From REEB95 sp963762425 (GTDB lineage Bacteria > Pseudomonadota > Alphaproteobacteria > ATCC43930 > CGMCC-115725): a stretch of 64,000 nucleotides of DNA. The stretch covers positions 1 through 64,000 of the forward strand of contig CAVXKY010000019.1 of assembly GCA_963762425.1 (NCBI GenBank), written 5' to 3'. Under the pieces are notes generated by a model. The model ran no database searches. It worked only from the letters and a program-made list of their open reading frames with translations, and had not been told where the DNA came from. This document shows, in pieces, positions 9,636 to 18,505 of this stretch. Both the position numbers and the translations under genes were made by a program. Every line of letters begins with the position of its first letter. Within the stretch, counting starts at the first letter, position 1.

Positions 9636-10238
9636 CTAAGCCGCCGGCTCTTCGCTGGTGGAGGCGACGATGTCCTCGGCGGCGGGCGGCTGCACCGCCG
9701 GCATTTCCTCGGGCTTCTTGCCGCGGTTGGCGCGCTTCACCGCCTTCTCCAGCTCCTCCATGGTGCACAGGCCCAGCGCCACCGGATGGCGCGGCTTGAT
9801 GTTGGTCGCGTTCCAATGGCTGCGCTCGCGCACCGCCTGGATGGTGGGCTTGGTGGTGCCAACCAGCTTGGAGATCTGGCCGTCGCTGAGTTCGGGATGG
9901 TTCTTGACCAGCCAGGAGATGGCGTCGGGCTTGTCCTGGCGCTTGGCGATGGGCGTGTAGCGCGGGCCCTTGTGCTTGACCAGCTGGGCCGGCAACGCCT
10001 CGCTGGAAATCTTGAGCCGCGTCGCCGGATCCTTCTGGCAACGCTCGATCTCGGCCAATGTCACCTGGCCGTTGGCGATGGGGTCGAGCCCCTGCATCTG
10101 GACCGCCACTTCGCCGTCGGCGATGGCGCGCACCTCGAGCTGGTGCAGGCCGCAGAACTCGCCGATCTGGTCGAAGGTGAGCGCGGTGTTCTCGACCAGC
10201 CACACCGCGGTGGCCTTGGGCATCAAGGGCAACGACAT
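9636..10238 (-). CDS. trcR: DUF1013 cell-cycle transcriptional regulator TrcR
   Basis: This is a 200-residue protein of the DUF1013 family, almost restricted to alphaproteobacteria and near-universal there. It starts MSLPLMPKATAVWLVENT. Helix-turn-helix-like segments are visible (LTFDQIGEFCGLHQLEVRAI; LSDGQISKLVGTTKPTIQAV). The family member TrcR acts in cell-cycle transcription in alphaproteobacteria. The C-terminal 40 residues are a low-complexity Pro/Ala/Glu tail. Monocistronic, with its own upstream region at 10239-10360. Confidence 0.8.
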   Translation of the reverse strand: MSLPLMPKATAVWLVENTALTFDQIGEFCGLHQLEVRAIADGEVAVQMQGLDPIANGQVTLAEIERCQKDPATRLKISSEALPAQLVKHKGPRYTPIAKRQDKPDAISWLVKNHPELSDGQISKLVGTTKPTIQAVRERSHWNATNIKPRHPVALGLCTMEELEKAVKRANRGKKPEEMPAVQPPAAEDIVASTSEEPAA

Positions 10239-10360
10239 CGTCGAATCTCCTAAGGCCGGTGGCCCGCGCAACGCCCTCCATGGGCGTCCCAAAAGACCAA
10301 GTCATGTCCGGGATGAGGCTTATATAGTCGCTCCCGGATGCCCTGAAAAGGGCAATTCGT

Positions 10361-11362
10361 TCAGAGCGTCAGCACGATCTTGCCGATATGCGCCGAGCTT
10401 TCCATCAGCCGGTGCGCCGCAGCCGCCTCCTTGAGCGGAAAGGTCTTGTAGATCACGGGCTTCAACGCGCCCTTTTCCAGCAGCGGCCAGATTTCGCGCC
10501 GCAACGGCTCGGCGATGAGCGCCTTCTGCTCGACCGAGCGCGCGCGCAAGGTGGAGCCGGTGATGGTCTGCCGCTTCATCATCAGAAGCCCGAAATTGAC
10601 CTCGGCCTTGTTGCCGCCCAAGAGCGCGATCACCACCACCCTGCCCTCCACCGCCAGGCAGGCGAGATTGCGCGGCACGTAAGGCCCGCACACCATGTCG
10701 AGAATCAGGTCGACGCCGCGGTTCTGGGTCGCCGCCTTCACCACCTCGACGAAATCCTCGGTCTTGTAATCGATCGCGCGGGTCGCGCCCAATTTGACGC
10801 AAGCCTGGCACTTCTCGGGGCTCCCGGCGGTGACGAAGATTTCCTTGGCGCCGAACAGCTTTGCGATTTGGATGGCGGTGGTGCCGATGCCCGAGCTGCC
10901 GCCGTGGATCAGCACGGACTCGCCCTTTTTCATCGCGCCGCGCTGCATGAGGTTGGTCCAGACGGTGAAGTAGGTTTCCGGCAAGGCCGCCGCCTCGACC
11001 ATCGAGAAACCCTTGGGCACGGGCAGGCAGATCGCCGCCGGCGCCGGACAGTAATCGGCATAGCCGCCGCCGGTCACCAGCGCGCACACCTTGTCGCCGA
11101 GCTGGAGATTGTTCACGCCCGGCCCGAGCGCCGCCACATAACCGGCGATTTCGAGGCCGGGAATGTCCGAGGCGCCCGCCGGCGGCGGGTATTCGCCCTT
11201 GCGCTGCGCCACGTCGGGACGGTTGACCCCGGCGGCCTCGACCTTCACCAGCACCTCGCCCGCCCCCGGCTTGGGCAAAACCCGCTGGGCCGGCTTGAGC
11301 ATCTCCGGCCCGCCCGGGGCGGTTATCTCGATGACGTTCGCGTGCGTGGGAAGCTCGGACAT
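10361..11362 (-). CDS. NAD(P)H-quinone oxidoreductase (PIG3/QOR-type MDR)
   Basis: This is a 333-residue zinc-free medium-chain dehydrogenase/reductase. The N-terminal GroES-like domain contains EAAGVNRPDVAQRKG; the nucleotide-binding domain has GGSSGIGTTAIQIAK (AxxGxxG-type NADPH site). The family reduces quinones or 2-enals with NADPH. The TAL-type terminal residues (GKIVLTL) are typical of the PIG3 branch. Start is ATG 11362; it is divergent from the DUF1192 gene, with the shared promoter region at 11363-11474. Confidence 0.82.
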   Translation of the reverse strand: MSELPTHANVIEITAPGGPEMLKPAQRVLPKPGAGEVLVKVEAAGVNRPDVAQRKGEYPPPAGASDIPGLEIAGYVAALGPGVNNLQLGDKVCALVTGGGYADYCPAPAAICLPVPKGFSMVEAAALPETYFTVWTNLMQRGAMKKGESVLIHGGSSGIGTTAIQIAKLFGAKEIFVTAGSPEKCQACVKLGATRAIDYKTEDFVEVVKAATQNRGVDLILDMVCGPYVPRNLACLAVEGRVVVIALLGGNKAEVNFGLLMMKRQTITGSTLRARSVEQKALIAEPLRREIWPLLEKGALKPVIYKTFPLKEAAAAHRLMESSAHIGKIVLTL

Positions 11363-11474
11363 GGCGGGCCTTTCCTGATTGTCGCGGCCGTTATGGAGCG
11401 CGGGCGCGGATTGCACCCTTAGCCGGATCGCGGCACACTGGCAACCACCGAACGGGCATGACAGGGAGGCCCCG

Positions 11475-11657
11475 ATGGACGAGGAAGACCTGGCGCCGCA
11501 GCGCCAGAAGCCCAAGAAACGCGACCTGACGCCGGTTTCGGTCGCCGAGCTCGAAGCCTATATCGCCGAGCTCGAGGAAGAGATCGCGCGCGCCCGCGCC
11601 GAAATCAACGCCAAGATCAGACAGCGCGGCGGCGCCGAGCAATTGTTCAAACGATAG
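11475..11657 (+). CDS. DUF1192 small protein
   Basis: This 60-residue acidic/coiled-coil peptide (core SVAELEAYIAELEEEIARAR) belongs to the alphaproteobacterial DUF1192 family. Function is unknown. The start ATG 11475 has a good GGGAGG upstream. It sits 8 bases before bdhA and is probably co-transcribed with it. Confidence 0.75.
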   Translation: MDEEDLAPQRQKPKKRDLTPVSVAELEAYIAELEEEIARARAEINAKIRQRGGAEQLFKR

Positions 11658-11665
11658 GAGAGTTC

Positions 11666-12454
11666 ATGCCCGGCTTAAGCGGAAAAACCGCCCTCGTCAC
11701 CGGCTCGACCAGCGGCATCGGTTTCGCCATCGCCTCGGCGCTGGCGGATGCCGGCGCCAACGTCATGCTCAACGGCTTCGGCGAGAAGGACGCGATCGAG
11801 CGGATCAGGCGCGATTTCGCCGCCAAGCCGGGCATCAAGACCGGCTATTCCCCCGCCGACATGTCGAAACCCGCCGAGATCAGGCAGATGGTGGCGGACA
11901 CGGCCAAGCAGCTGGGCTCGGTCGACATCCTGGTCAACAACGCCGGCATCCAGTTCGTGGCGCCGATCGTCGATTTCCCCGAGGACAAATGGGACGCGAT
12001 CCTCGCCGTCAACCTCTCGGCCGCGTTCCACGCCACCAAGGCGGCGCTGCCGCTGATGCGGAAAAAGCGCTGGGGCCGCGTCATCAACACCGCCTCGGCG
12101 CACGGCCTGGTCGCCTCGGTCGATAAGGCCGCCTATGTCTCGGCCAAGCACGGCATCGTCGGCCTGACCAAGGTGACCGCGCTCGAAACCGCCAATGACG
12201 GCATCACCTGCAACGCCTTCTGCCCCGGCTGGGTCAGGACGCCGCTGGTCGAGCAGCAGATCCGGGCGCGCGCCAAGGCCGAAGGCAAACCGGTCGAGCA
12301 GGCGGCCAAGGAGTTGGTCGGCGAAAAGCAGGAAATGCTGTCCTTCGTCACCGTCGAGCAATTGGCCGGGCTGGTGCTGTTCCTGTGCAGCCCCGCCGCC
12401 GACACCATCACCGGCACCGCCATCCCGATGGACGGCGGCTGGACCGCGCAGTAG
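11666..12454 (+). CDS. bdhA: 3-hydroxybutyrate dehydrogenase
   Basis: This 262-residue classical short-chain dehydrogenase interconverts 3-hydroxybutyrate and acetoacetate with NAD. The nucleotide site is TGSTSGIG, with NNAGIQ, catalytic Ser in INTASAHG and YxxxK as YVSAKHG. The HGLVAS and KAAYVSAKHGIVGLTKV segments are typical of BdhA. The enzyme belongs to PHB/3-hydroxybutyrate use, matching the depolymerase-like esterase at 32.9-33.8 kb and the predicted product of the Hcm operon. Confidence 0.85.
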   Translation: MPGLSGKTALVTGSTSGIGFAIASALADAGANVMLNGFGEKDAIERIRRDFAAKPGIKTGYSPADMSKPAEIRQMVADTAKQLGSVDILVNNAGIQFVAPIVDFPEDKWDAILAVNLSAAFHATKAALPLMRKKRWGRVINTASAHGLVASVDKAAYVSAKHGIVGLTKVTALETANDGITCNAFCPGWVRTPLVEQQIRARAKAEGKPVEQAAKELVGEKQEMLSFVTVEQLAGLVLFLCSPAADTITGTAIPMDGGWTAQ

Positions 12455-12459
12455 TTGCG

Positions 12460-13779
12460 ATGACCGAAGCCAAGTTTCCCAAATTCTCGACCTTAAGTCT
12501 CCATGCCGGGCAGAAGCCGGATCCGCTGACCGGCGCGCGCGCCGTGCCGATCTATCAATCGACCAGCTATGTCTTCCGCGACAGCGAGCACGCAGCATCG
12601 CTCTTCAACCTGGAGGAGCCGGGTTACATCTATTCGCGCATCGGCAACCCGACCGTGGCGGTGCTGGAGGAACGCATCGCCGCGCTCGAAGGCGGCGTGG
12701 GCGCGGTGGCGACGGCGAGCGGCCAGGCGGCGTTGCATTTGGCGATTGCGACCTTGATGGGTTCGGGTGGGCACATCATCGCCGCGGCGTCGCTCTATGG
12801 CGGCTCGATCAATCTGCTGAAGCTCACTTTGCCCCGCTTCGGCATTACCGCGAGCCTGGTCAATCCGCGCGATCCCAAGGCCTTCGCCCAGGCGATCAAG
12901 CCCGAGACGCGCCTCGTCTTCGCCGAGGTGCTGGGCAATCCCGGGCTCGAAGTGCTCGACATCGCATCCGTCGCCAAGGTCGCGCATGAGGCGGGCCTGC
13001 CGCTCTTGGTGGATTCGACCTTCGCCACGCCTTATCTGCTGCGCCCGTTCGAGCACGGCGCCGATCTGATCATGCATTCGGCGACCAAGTGGCTGGGCGG
13101 CCACGGCGTCGCCATCGGCGGGGTGCTGGTGGATAGCGGCCGGTTCGACTGGGAAAAATCCAAGAAATTCCCGACCCTGACCGAGCCCTATGCCGGCTAT
13201 CACGGCATCGACTTCGCCGAGGAATACGGGCCGTTGGCCTTCATCATGCGGGCGCGGGCCGAGGGCCTGCGCGATTTCGGCGCGTGCATGAGCCCGGCCA
13301 ACGCCTTCCACATCATCCAGGGGATCGAGACCCTGCCGCTGCGGATGGACCGGCACATGGCGAATACGGGTGCCGTGCTGCAATTCCTCAAATCCAGCCC
13401 GGACGTGGCCTGGGTCTGTCATCCCGATCTGGCCGAGCATCCCGACCACGCTCTCGCCGCGAAGCTCTGGCCCAAGGGCGCGGGTTCGATCGTGAGCTTC
13501 GGCATCAAGGGCGGGCGCGAAGCCGGCAAGGCCTTCGTCGACGGCTTGAAGCTCGTTTCACATCTCGCCAATGTCGGCGACGCCAAGACGCTGGTCATCC
13601 ATCCCGCCAGCACCACGCATCAGCAGATGAGCGCCGCGGATTTGAAGGCGGCCGGGGTGGGCGAGGACATGATCCGGCTTTCGGTCGGGCTCGAGGATGC
13701 GGACGACATCCTGGCCGATCTGGAGCAAGGTCTGCGCGCGGCGCGCAAGGCGGCTTCCCCGCCCAAGGCGGCGGAATAG
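12460..13779 (+). CDS. metY: O-acetylhomoserine sulfhydrylase (Cys/Met metabolism PLP enzyme)
   Basis: This 439-residue enzyme is a fold-type I PLP enzyme of the Cys/Met metabolism family. It starts with the family hallmark FSTLSLHAGQKPDPLTGARA. The PLP lysine lies in HSATKWLGGHG; the YSRIGNPTV segment contacts the neighbouring active site. Sequence style fits O-acetylhomoserine aminocarboxypropyltransferase (direct sulfhydrylation to homocysteine). Start ATG 12460 lies 5 bases after bdhA; the stop TAG abuts the ATG of the hydrolase gene, so the three genes form one operon. Confidence 0.82.
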   Translation: MTEAKFPKFSTLSLHAGQKPDPLTGARAVPIYQSTSYVFRDSEHAASLFNLEEPGYIYSRIGNPTVAVLEERIAALEGGVGAVATASGQAALHLAIATLMGSGGHIIAAASLYGGSINLLKLTLPRFGITASLVNPRDPKAFAQAIKPETRLVFAEVLGNPGLEVLDIASVAKVAHEAGLPLLVDSTFATPYLLRPFEHGADLIMHSATKWLGGHGVAIGGVLVDSGRFDWEKSKKFPTLTEPYAGYHGIDFAEEYGPLAFIMRARAEGLRDFGACMSPANAFHIIQGIETLPLRMDRHMANTGAVLQFLKSSPDVAWVCHPDLAEHPDHALAAKLWPKGAGSIVSFGIKGGREAGKAFVDGLKLVSHLANVGDAKTLVIHPASTTHQQMSAADLKAAGVGEDMIRLSVGLEDADDILADLEQGLRAARKAASPPKAAE

Positions 13780-14568
13780 ATGGAATTCTCCGCCGCGGGC
13801 CTGCGCGTCTTCGCCGGTTCGGGCGGCCGCGAATTCGAGCCGTCCTTGCCCACCGTGGCGCTGCTGCACGGCGCCGGCATGAACCACACCATCTGGGCGG
13901 CGCAGGCGCGGGCCTTGGCCCATCACGGGCGCAACGTGGTGGCGCTCGATTTCCCCGGCCATGGTGCCAGCGCGGGCCCACCCCTTGCCGGCATCGAGGC
14001 GCTGGCGGATTGGGTGCTGGCCTGCCTCAAGGCGCTGGGCGCGAAGCGCTTCCGTCTCGCCGGGCACAGCATGGGATCGCTGGTCGCGCTCGAGGCGGCG
14101 TCGCGCGCCGAATCGTCCTGCGAGGCCTTGGCCCTGCTGGGCTTCGTGCCGGTGATGCGCGTCCATCCCGATCTCTTGAAGGCGGCGCGCGCGGGCGAGC
14201 ATTTGGCCGCCGAGCTGATGGTGAACTGGAGCTTCGGCCAGCACGGCCTCACCGGCGGCAACCCCGCGCCCGGCCTGTTCCTGCCGCAAAGCGCGCTGCG
14301 CCTGATCGAGCAAACCCCGGCCGCGAGTCTGGCCAACGACCTGGCCGCTTGCGATGCGTACCGGAACGCCGAGGCGGCGGCGCGGCGCGTCCAGTGCCCG
14401 GTCCTGCTGCTGTTGGGCGAGGACGACCGCATGACGCCTTCCGCCTTGGGCGCGGGTTTCGCCAAGAATTTTTCCCGAGCCCGCGTCAGGATTCTGCCCG
14501 AGGCCGGCCACATGATGATGGCCGAGCAGCCTTCGCTTTCGCTCAATTCGCTCAAGACGATTCTCTGA
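13780..14568 (+). CDS. Alpha/beta hydrolase
   Basis: This 262-residue alpha/beta hydrolase has the oxyanion segment LLHGAGMNHTIW, the nucleophile elbow GHSMGS, an acid in LLLGEDDRMTP and the catalytic His in EAGHMMMAEQP. It may hydrolyse an ester or thioester; the substrate is not evident. It starts directly after the metY stop with no spacer, indicating translational coupling. Confidence 0.78.
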   Translation: MEFSAAGLRVFAGSGGREFEPSLPTVALLHGAGMNHTIWAAQARALAHHGRNVVALDFPGHGASAGPPLAGIEALADWVLACLKALGAKRFRLAGHSMGSLVALEAASRAESSCEALALLGFVPVMRVHPDLLKAARAGEHLAAELMVNWSFGQHGLTGGNPAPGLFLPQSALRLIEQTPAASLANDLAACDAYRNAEAAARRVQCPVLLLLGEDDRMTPSALGAGFAKNFSRARVRILPEAGHMMMAEQPSLSLNSLKTIL

Positions 14569-14638
14569 CGCGATTTTCGCGCGAGTCGGCCCCGCCGAAA
14601 GATTGACGCGCCCCCAGGGATAAGCGAGGCTCGCGCGC

Positions 14639-17600
14639 ATGCGCCGCATGCCGCCGGGACCGATGCTCGCCGCAATCTGGTTCGTCCTCTGCGGCGTCTA
14701 TTTGCTGCGCGTGCTCGGTTGGGACACGTTTTCCGCGTTGACGCCGCTCGACCAGCTCCTCTACGTCGCGTTGGCGGTTCTGCCCGTGCCGGTCTTCTGG
14801 GGCGCCGCGCTGATGCGGCGGCGCGCGCAGGAATTCTCCACCGTGTCGGCGAAGCTGGCCGATCAGCTCGACCGGCTCTACACGCCCTCGGATGAGCGCG
14901 ACCAACGCGCGCAGGAAGCGCTGCTGGCGCTGCGCCGCCAGGCCGAGGAGCTGGCCGGCGCGGTCGACAACACCGTCAAGCGCATCGAAACCTCGGCCGA
15001 AGGGCTGGGTTCGCGCCTGACCGAGAGCATGAAGGCCGTCACCGGGGCGATGGAACGGGCGGAATGGGCGCGCAGCGATCTCGAAGGCGCCATCAGCCCC
15101 TTGAACCGCCTGGTCGAAACCCTGAGCGCCGAAAGCGCCGCCATCACCCGCGCGGTGGGGCGCGACCTCGACGAGGCCAGCGGGCGTTTGGCCGAACACG
15201 TCGAGGACGTGGAGAAGGCGGTCGACCGCGCCATCGCCACCGCGGGCGAACGCGGCCAGAAGCGTTCGGCCGAGATCGAGCACGGCCTCGCCCAGGCGAT
15301 CGAACGCGCCGGCGACCGCGCCGCGACCGAGTTCGAGCGCGTGAGCGAACGCCTCGCCCGCGGCATCGAGACCGCGACCCTGCGCATCACCGCCGAAACC
15401 GAGGCGTTCCGCAGCTCGGTCGACCGCGCCACCGACGGCGCCGTCAGCCGCTTCTCCGAACAGACGGCTTCGACGGAGAGGAAGCTCGCCGAGGCGACTT
15501 CCCGCATCGAGGGCGCGACGGCGCAGATGGCGGCGGCGGCCGAGCGCGGCAACGCCGTGCTCAAGAGCGGCGCCGACAGCCTGACCGAGGCGGCACAAGC
15601 GGCGATGGCCCGCACCGAGGAGGTCGCGGCGAAGTTCCGCGAGGCTGCCAAGGGCGCCGAAGGCATGGGCGAGGCGCTGCTCGACAAGGCACAGACTCTC
15701 AACCAGGTGGCGGCGCAGAACCTGGCGCGGCTCAAGGAGGCGGGCGAAGGTTTCACCGCCCAGGCGGAGGCGCTGACCGAGGCGGTGCGCCAGGGCCATT
15801 CGTCGATCGAGGAGATGGGCGAGAAGCTGCGCCAGCGCGCCGGCGACCTGACCTCGGCCAGCGCCCAGGCCGCGGCCAGCATCGAAAGCGTGGGCGAGAC
15901 CTTCCGCAAGATCGGCGGCGAGGTCGCGGCGCAGGCGGCGTCGAGCGCCGACGACGTCAAATCCGCGATAGCGGCGCTGGAACAGAGCGGGCGCAACATC
16001 GCCGCGGCCTCGGTCGAGATCGAGCTCGCCGCCGACCACGCCAAGGCGAATATCGGCCGCGCCGGCGAAAGCATCGGCGAGGACGCCCGCCGCCTGGCGA
16101 GCGCGGCCGGCGAGGCGGGCGCGAAGCTCGACGAAAGCGGCGGCGCCATCCGCAAGCAGCTCGACGCGGTGCGCGAGGCCAACGACGCGGCGGCGGTGCA
16201 GGTGGCGAAGCTGGGCGAGAATTTCACCAAGGAGTTGAAGAATTTCAACGACACGCGCGAGGCGATCGGCGCCCAGGTGGCCGAAATCCGCGCGCGGCTG
16301 CAGCAGCACACCGAGGACCTGGCGCGCGCCACCGAACTCGCCATGAAGAACGCGCACGGCGCCAGCGACGCCTTCCAGAGCCAGGCCGAGCGGCTGAAAC
16401 AGGCCACATCCGCCATGGGCGAACAGGCGGAAACCGTGGGCGCGGCGCTGCTGCGGCAGATGGTCGAAATCAAGACGGGAACCGAAGGACTTTCGGGGCT
16501 GGGCGAGAAGATCGGCGGCATCCTGCAGGAAGGCGTGGCCGAGATGACCCTGGCCAGCGACCGGGCATCCGGCCGCGCCGAGGAAGTGGCGCACACCTTC
16601 ACCGAACAGGGCCGCATCCTGGCGCAGGTGAGCGAGCTGGCGACGCAACATTTGACCGCGAGCGGCGAGGCGATGCGCGCCCGCGCCAAGGAGGTTTCCG
16701 ACGCCGTGGCCGATGCCGAGATGCGGATCGAGGAACTCGGCACGAGCTTCACCGACCGCAGCGCGCAGGTGGTGGCCGCGGGCGAAACCGCCTCGATCAA
16801 GCTGGGCGAGGTGGGCGAGCAGTTCCGCGGCCAGGTGCTGGAGCTGGCGACGGCGATCGAAAGCACGGTGGAGCGGGTCGAGATCGCGCGCGAGGCGCTC
16901 AACCAGCATTTCGTCTCGCTCGGCAACGCCACCGCCGCGGTGGCGGCGCGGCTCCAGGAGATGGGCGGCGCGGCGGAAACCCAGCTGGCGAATCTCGCCG
17001 CCACCGGGACGGCCATGACCGACCGCGGCGACGAGGCGGCGGAATCGATGCGCCGCCAGCTGCGCGATCTCAACGCCGCGCTCGACCAGACCACGGCGCG
17101 GCTCGACGGCGTGCGCGCCGCGCTTTCCGACCACGCGGCGCAATTGAACGGCGCCACCGATCTGGCGGTCGAGCGTTTGCGCGACGTGATAGGCACCTAT
17201 GACAGCCAGGCCGGGGCGCTGGTGGCCGCCGCCGAGCGCATCAACGCCACCGCCCGGCAGGCGACCGGGTTGTTCGGCGAGGGCGCAACCGCGATGTTGA
17301 AGGCCGCCGACCAGGCGGCCGGCATGGCCCAGCAGGCGCGGGAGAAATCGCTCGCCAACCAGCAGGAGACCTTCCTCCGCAACGCGACCTATATGATCGA
17401 GACGCTGCAATCGCTGGCGGTGGACATCACCCGCGCCCTCGACCAGCAGATTCCCGAAGCGATCTGGCGGCGCTTCCACGCCGGCGAACGCGGCGTGTTC
17501 ATCCGCCATCTGCTGTCGGCGCAGGAGCGCGAGGCCAATGTCGCGATCAAGAAGAAATTCGAGGAGGATCTGGTCTTCCGCGAGCACACGCTCCGGTATC

Positions 17601-17735
17601 TCGACCAGTTCGAGAACTCTGCTGGCCCAGGCCCGCGCCTGCGATCACCTCGACGTGCTGGGAACCACCTTCATCACCGCCGACGTGGGCAAGCTCTATC
17701 TTATCATCGGCAACGCCGTGGGAAGACTGAAATAG
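14639..17735 (+). CDS. Giant membrane-anchored coiled-coil protein (TipN-like architecture)
   Basis: This protein has about 1,030 residues. Two hydrophobic segments lie at residues 9-27 and 40-60 (IWFVLCGVYLLRVLGW; LLYVALAVLPVPVFWGAAL). From residue 65 to about 930 follows an almost unbroken Ala/Glu/Arg-rich heptad-like helix with no Pro, a plain coiled coil of apolipoprotein/laminin-like composition. The C-terminal 100 residues (AIWRRFHAGERGVFIRH and the tail DHLDVLGTTFITADVGKLYL) look globular. Two N-terminal membrane spans plus a long coiled coil recall the polarity factor TipN, but I see no sequence proof. One indel near 17616 shifts the tail into another frame ending at TAG 17735. A strong hairpin follows directly. 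Confidence 0.7.
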
Positions 17736-17769
17736 AAGCTGACAGCTATCAACCGATAGCTGTCAGCTT
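17736..17769 (+). terminator. Strong hairpin terminator
   Basis: A perfect 15-base stem (AAGCTGACAGCTATC / GATAGCTGTCAGCTT) closes a four-base AACC loop, one base after the stop codon of the coiled-coil gene. It is followed by TCACCC rather than a T run, so it may work as an mRNA 3' end stabiliser or a weak intrinsic terminator. Confidence 0.65.
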
Positions 17770-17785
17770 TCACCCGTCCCGTCTT

Positions 17786-17884
17786 GTCATTGCGAGCCGC
17801 GAGCGGATGCGAAGCGGCGAAGCAATCCAGAGACTAGGCAGCGGAATCTGGATTGCTTCGGCCGCTTCGCGGCCTCGCAATGAC
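17786..17884. repeat. REP-like long imperfect palindrome
   Basis: The outer arms GTCATTGCGAG (17786-17796) and CTCGCAATGAC (17874-17884) and inner arms AAGCAATCCAG (17820-17830) and CTGGATTGCTT (17849-17859) pair to form a long cruciform-capable unit. This composition is that of dispersed intergenic palindromes seen in several alphaproteobacterial genomes. It sits between converging genes. I see only this copy in the window. Confidence 0.6.
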
Positions 17885-17911
17885 GGCGAGGGAACGCGAC
17901 GTTATGCCGCC

Positions 17912-18373
17912 TTAAGCCGCCTTGTTGTCGATCACCGCCGGGCCGGAGCCTTGGGCGATCTCGATTTTGCGCGGCTTCTTCTCCTCGGGCACTTCGCGCG
18001 TCAGGTCGACGTGCAATAGGCCGTTGTCGAGGGAGGCGCCCGAGACCTTGATATGGTCGGCGAGCTGGAAGCGGCGCTCGAAGGCGCGGCGCGCGATGCC
18101 GCGGTGGAGATACTCGGCGTTCTGCGCCTCGTCCTTCTTGGACTTGCCGGAAACCAGCAGCTCGTTCTCCTTGACCGTGACGTCGATGTCGTCGCGGCCG
18201 AAGCCCGCCACCGCCATGGTCAGGCGATAGGCGTTCTCGCCGGTCGCCTCGATGTTGTAGGGCGGGTAAGCGAGCGAAGCGCCGTCAAAACGCGTCGCCG
18301 CGTCGGCCAGGCGCAACAGCCGGTCGAAGCCGATGGTGGAACGGAACAGCGGGGTGAAGTCGAAACTATCCAT
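17912..18373 (-). CDS. Small heat-shock protein Hsp20/IbpA
   Basis: This 153-residue alpha-crystallin-type chaperone has the N-terminal FxxSTIGFDRLLRL motif, the beta-sheet segment AYRLTMAVAGF, LLVSGKSKKDE and the hydrophobic GLLHVDLTREVPEEKKPRKI end typical of IbpA-like proteins. It would bind unfolding proteins under heat stress. The leader RNA (see the separate regulatory entry) suggests translational thermosensing. Confidence 0.87.
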   Translation of the reverse strand: MDSFDFTPLFRSTIGFDRLLRLADAATRFDGASLAYPPYNIEATGENAYRLTMAVAGFGRDDIDVTVKENELLVSGKSKKDEAQNAEYLHRGIARRAFERRFQLADHIKVSGASLDNGLLHVDLTREVPEEKKPRKIEIAQGSGPAVIDNKAA

Positions 18374-18445
18374 GTGACACATCCTCCATGTGAGCAATGT
18401 TGAAGCCCGGGCCCCGTCAGCGGGCGCCCGGACATCCTCCAGATG
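18374..18445 (-). promoter_or_regulatory. Candidate ROSE-like RNA thermometer in the hsp20 leader
   Basis: Reading the minus strand toward the start codon, the leader carries TTGCT (18397-18393), then a short spacer and the ribosome site GGAGGAT (18387-18381), then the ATG at 18373. A UUGCU run facing the Shine-Dalgarno is the core of ROSE thermometers, which control small heat-shock genes in alphaproteobacteria. A second GC-rich hairpin (CCGGGCGCCCGC.../...GGGGCCCGGG) lies upstream. This is pattern reading only; no folding was computed. Confidence 0.4.
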
Positions 18446-18505
18446 GGAATGGGCATGGCGCGCGTCAAGGAGAAGCGCGAAATTTGGCAGGCCTGCGCGA
18501 AGAAC

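Noticed and set aside
14552..17587. 1,011-codon open frame on the minus strand opposite the coiled-coil gene
   Set aside because: It is the antisense shadow of a GC-rich Ala/Glu coiled-coil gene, with His/Arg/Gly-rich low-complexity translation and no domain.
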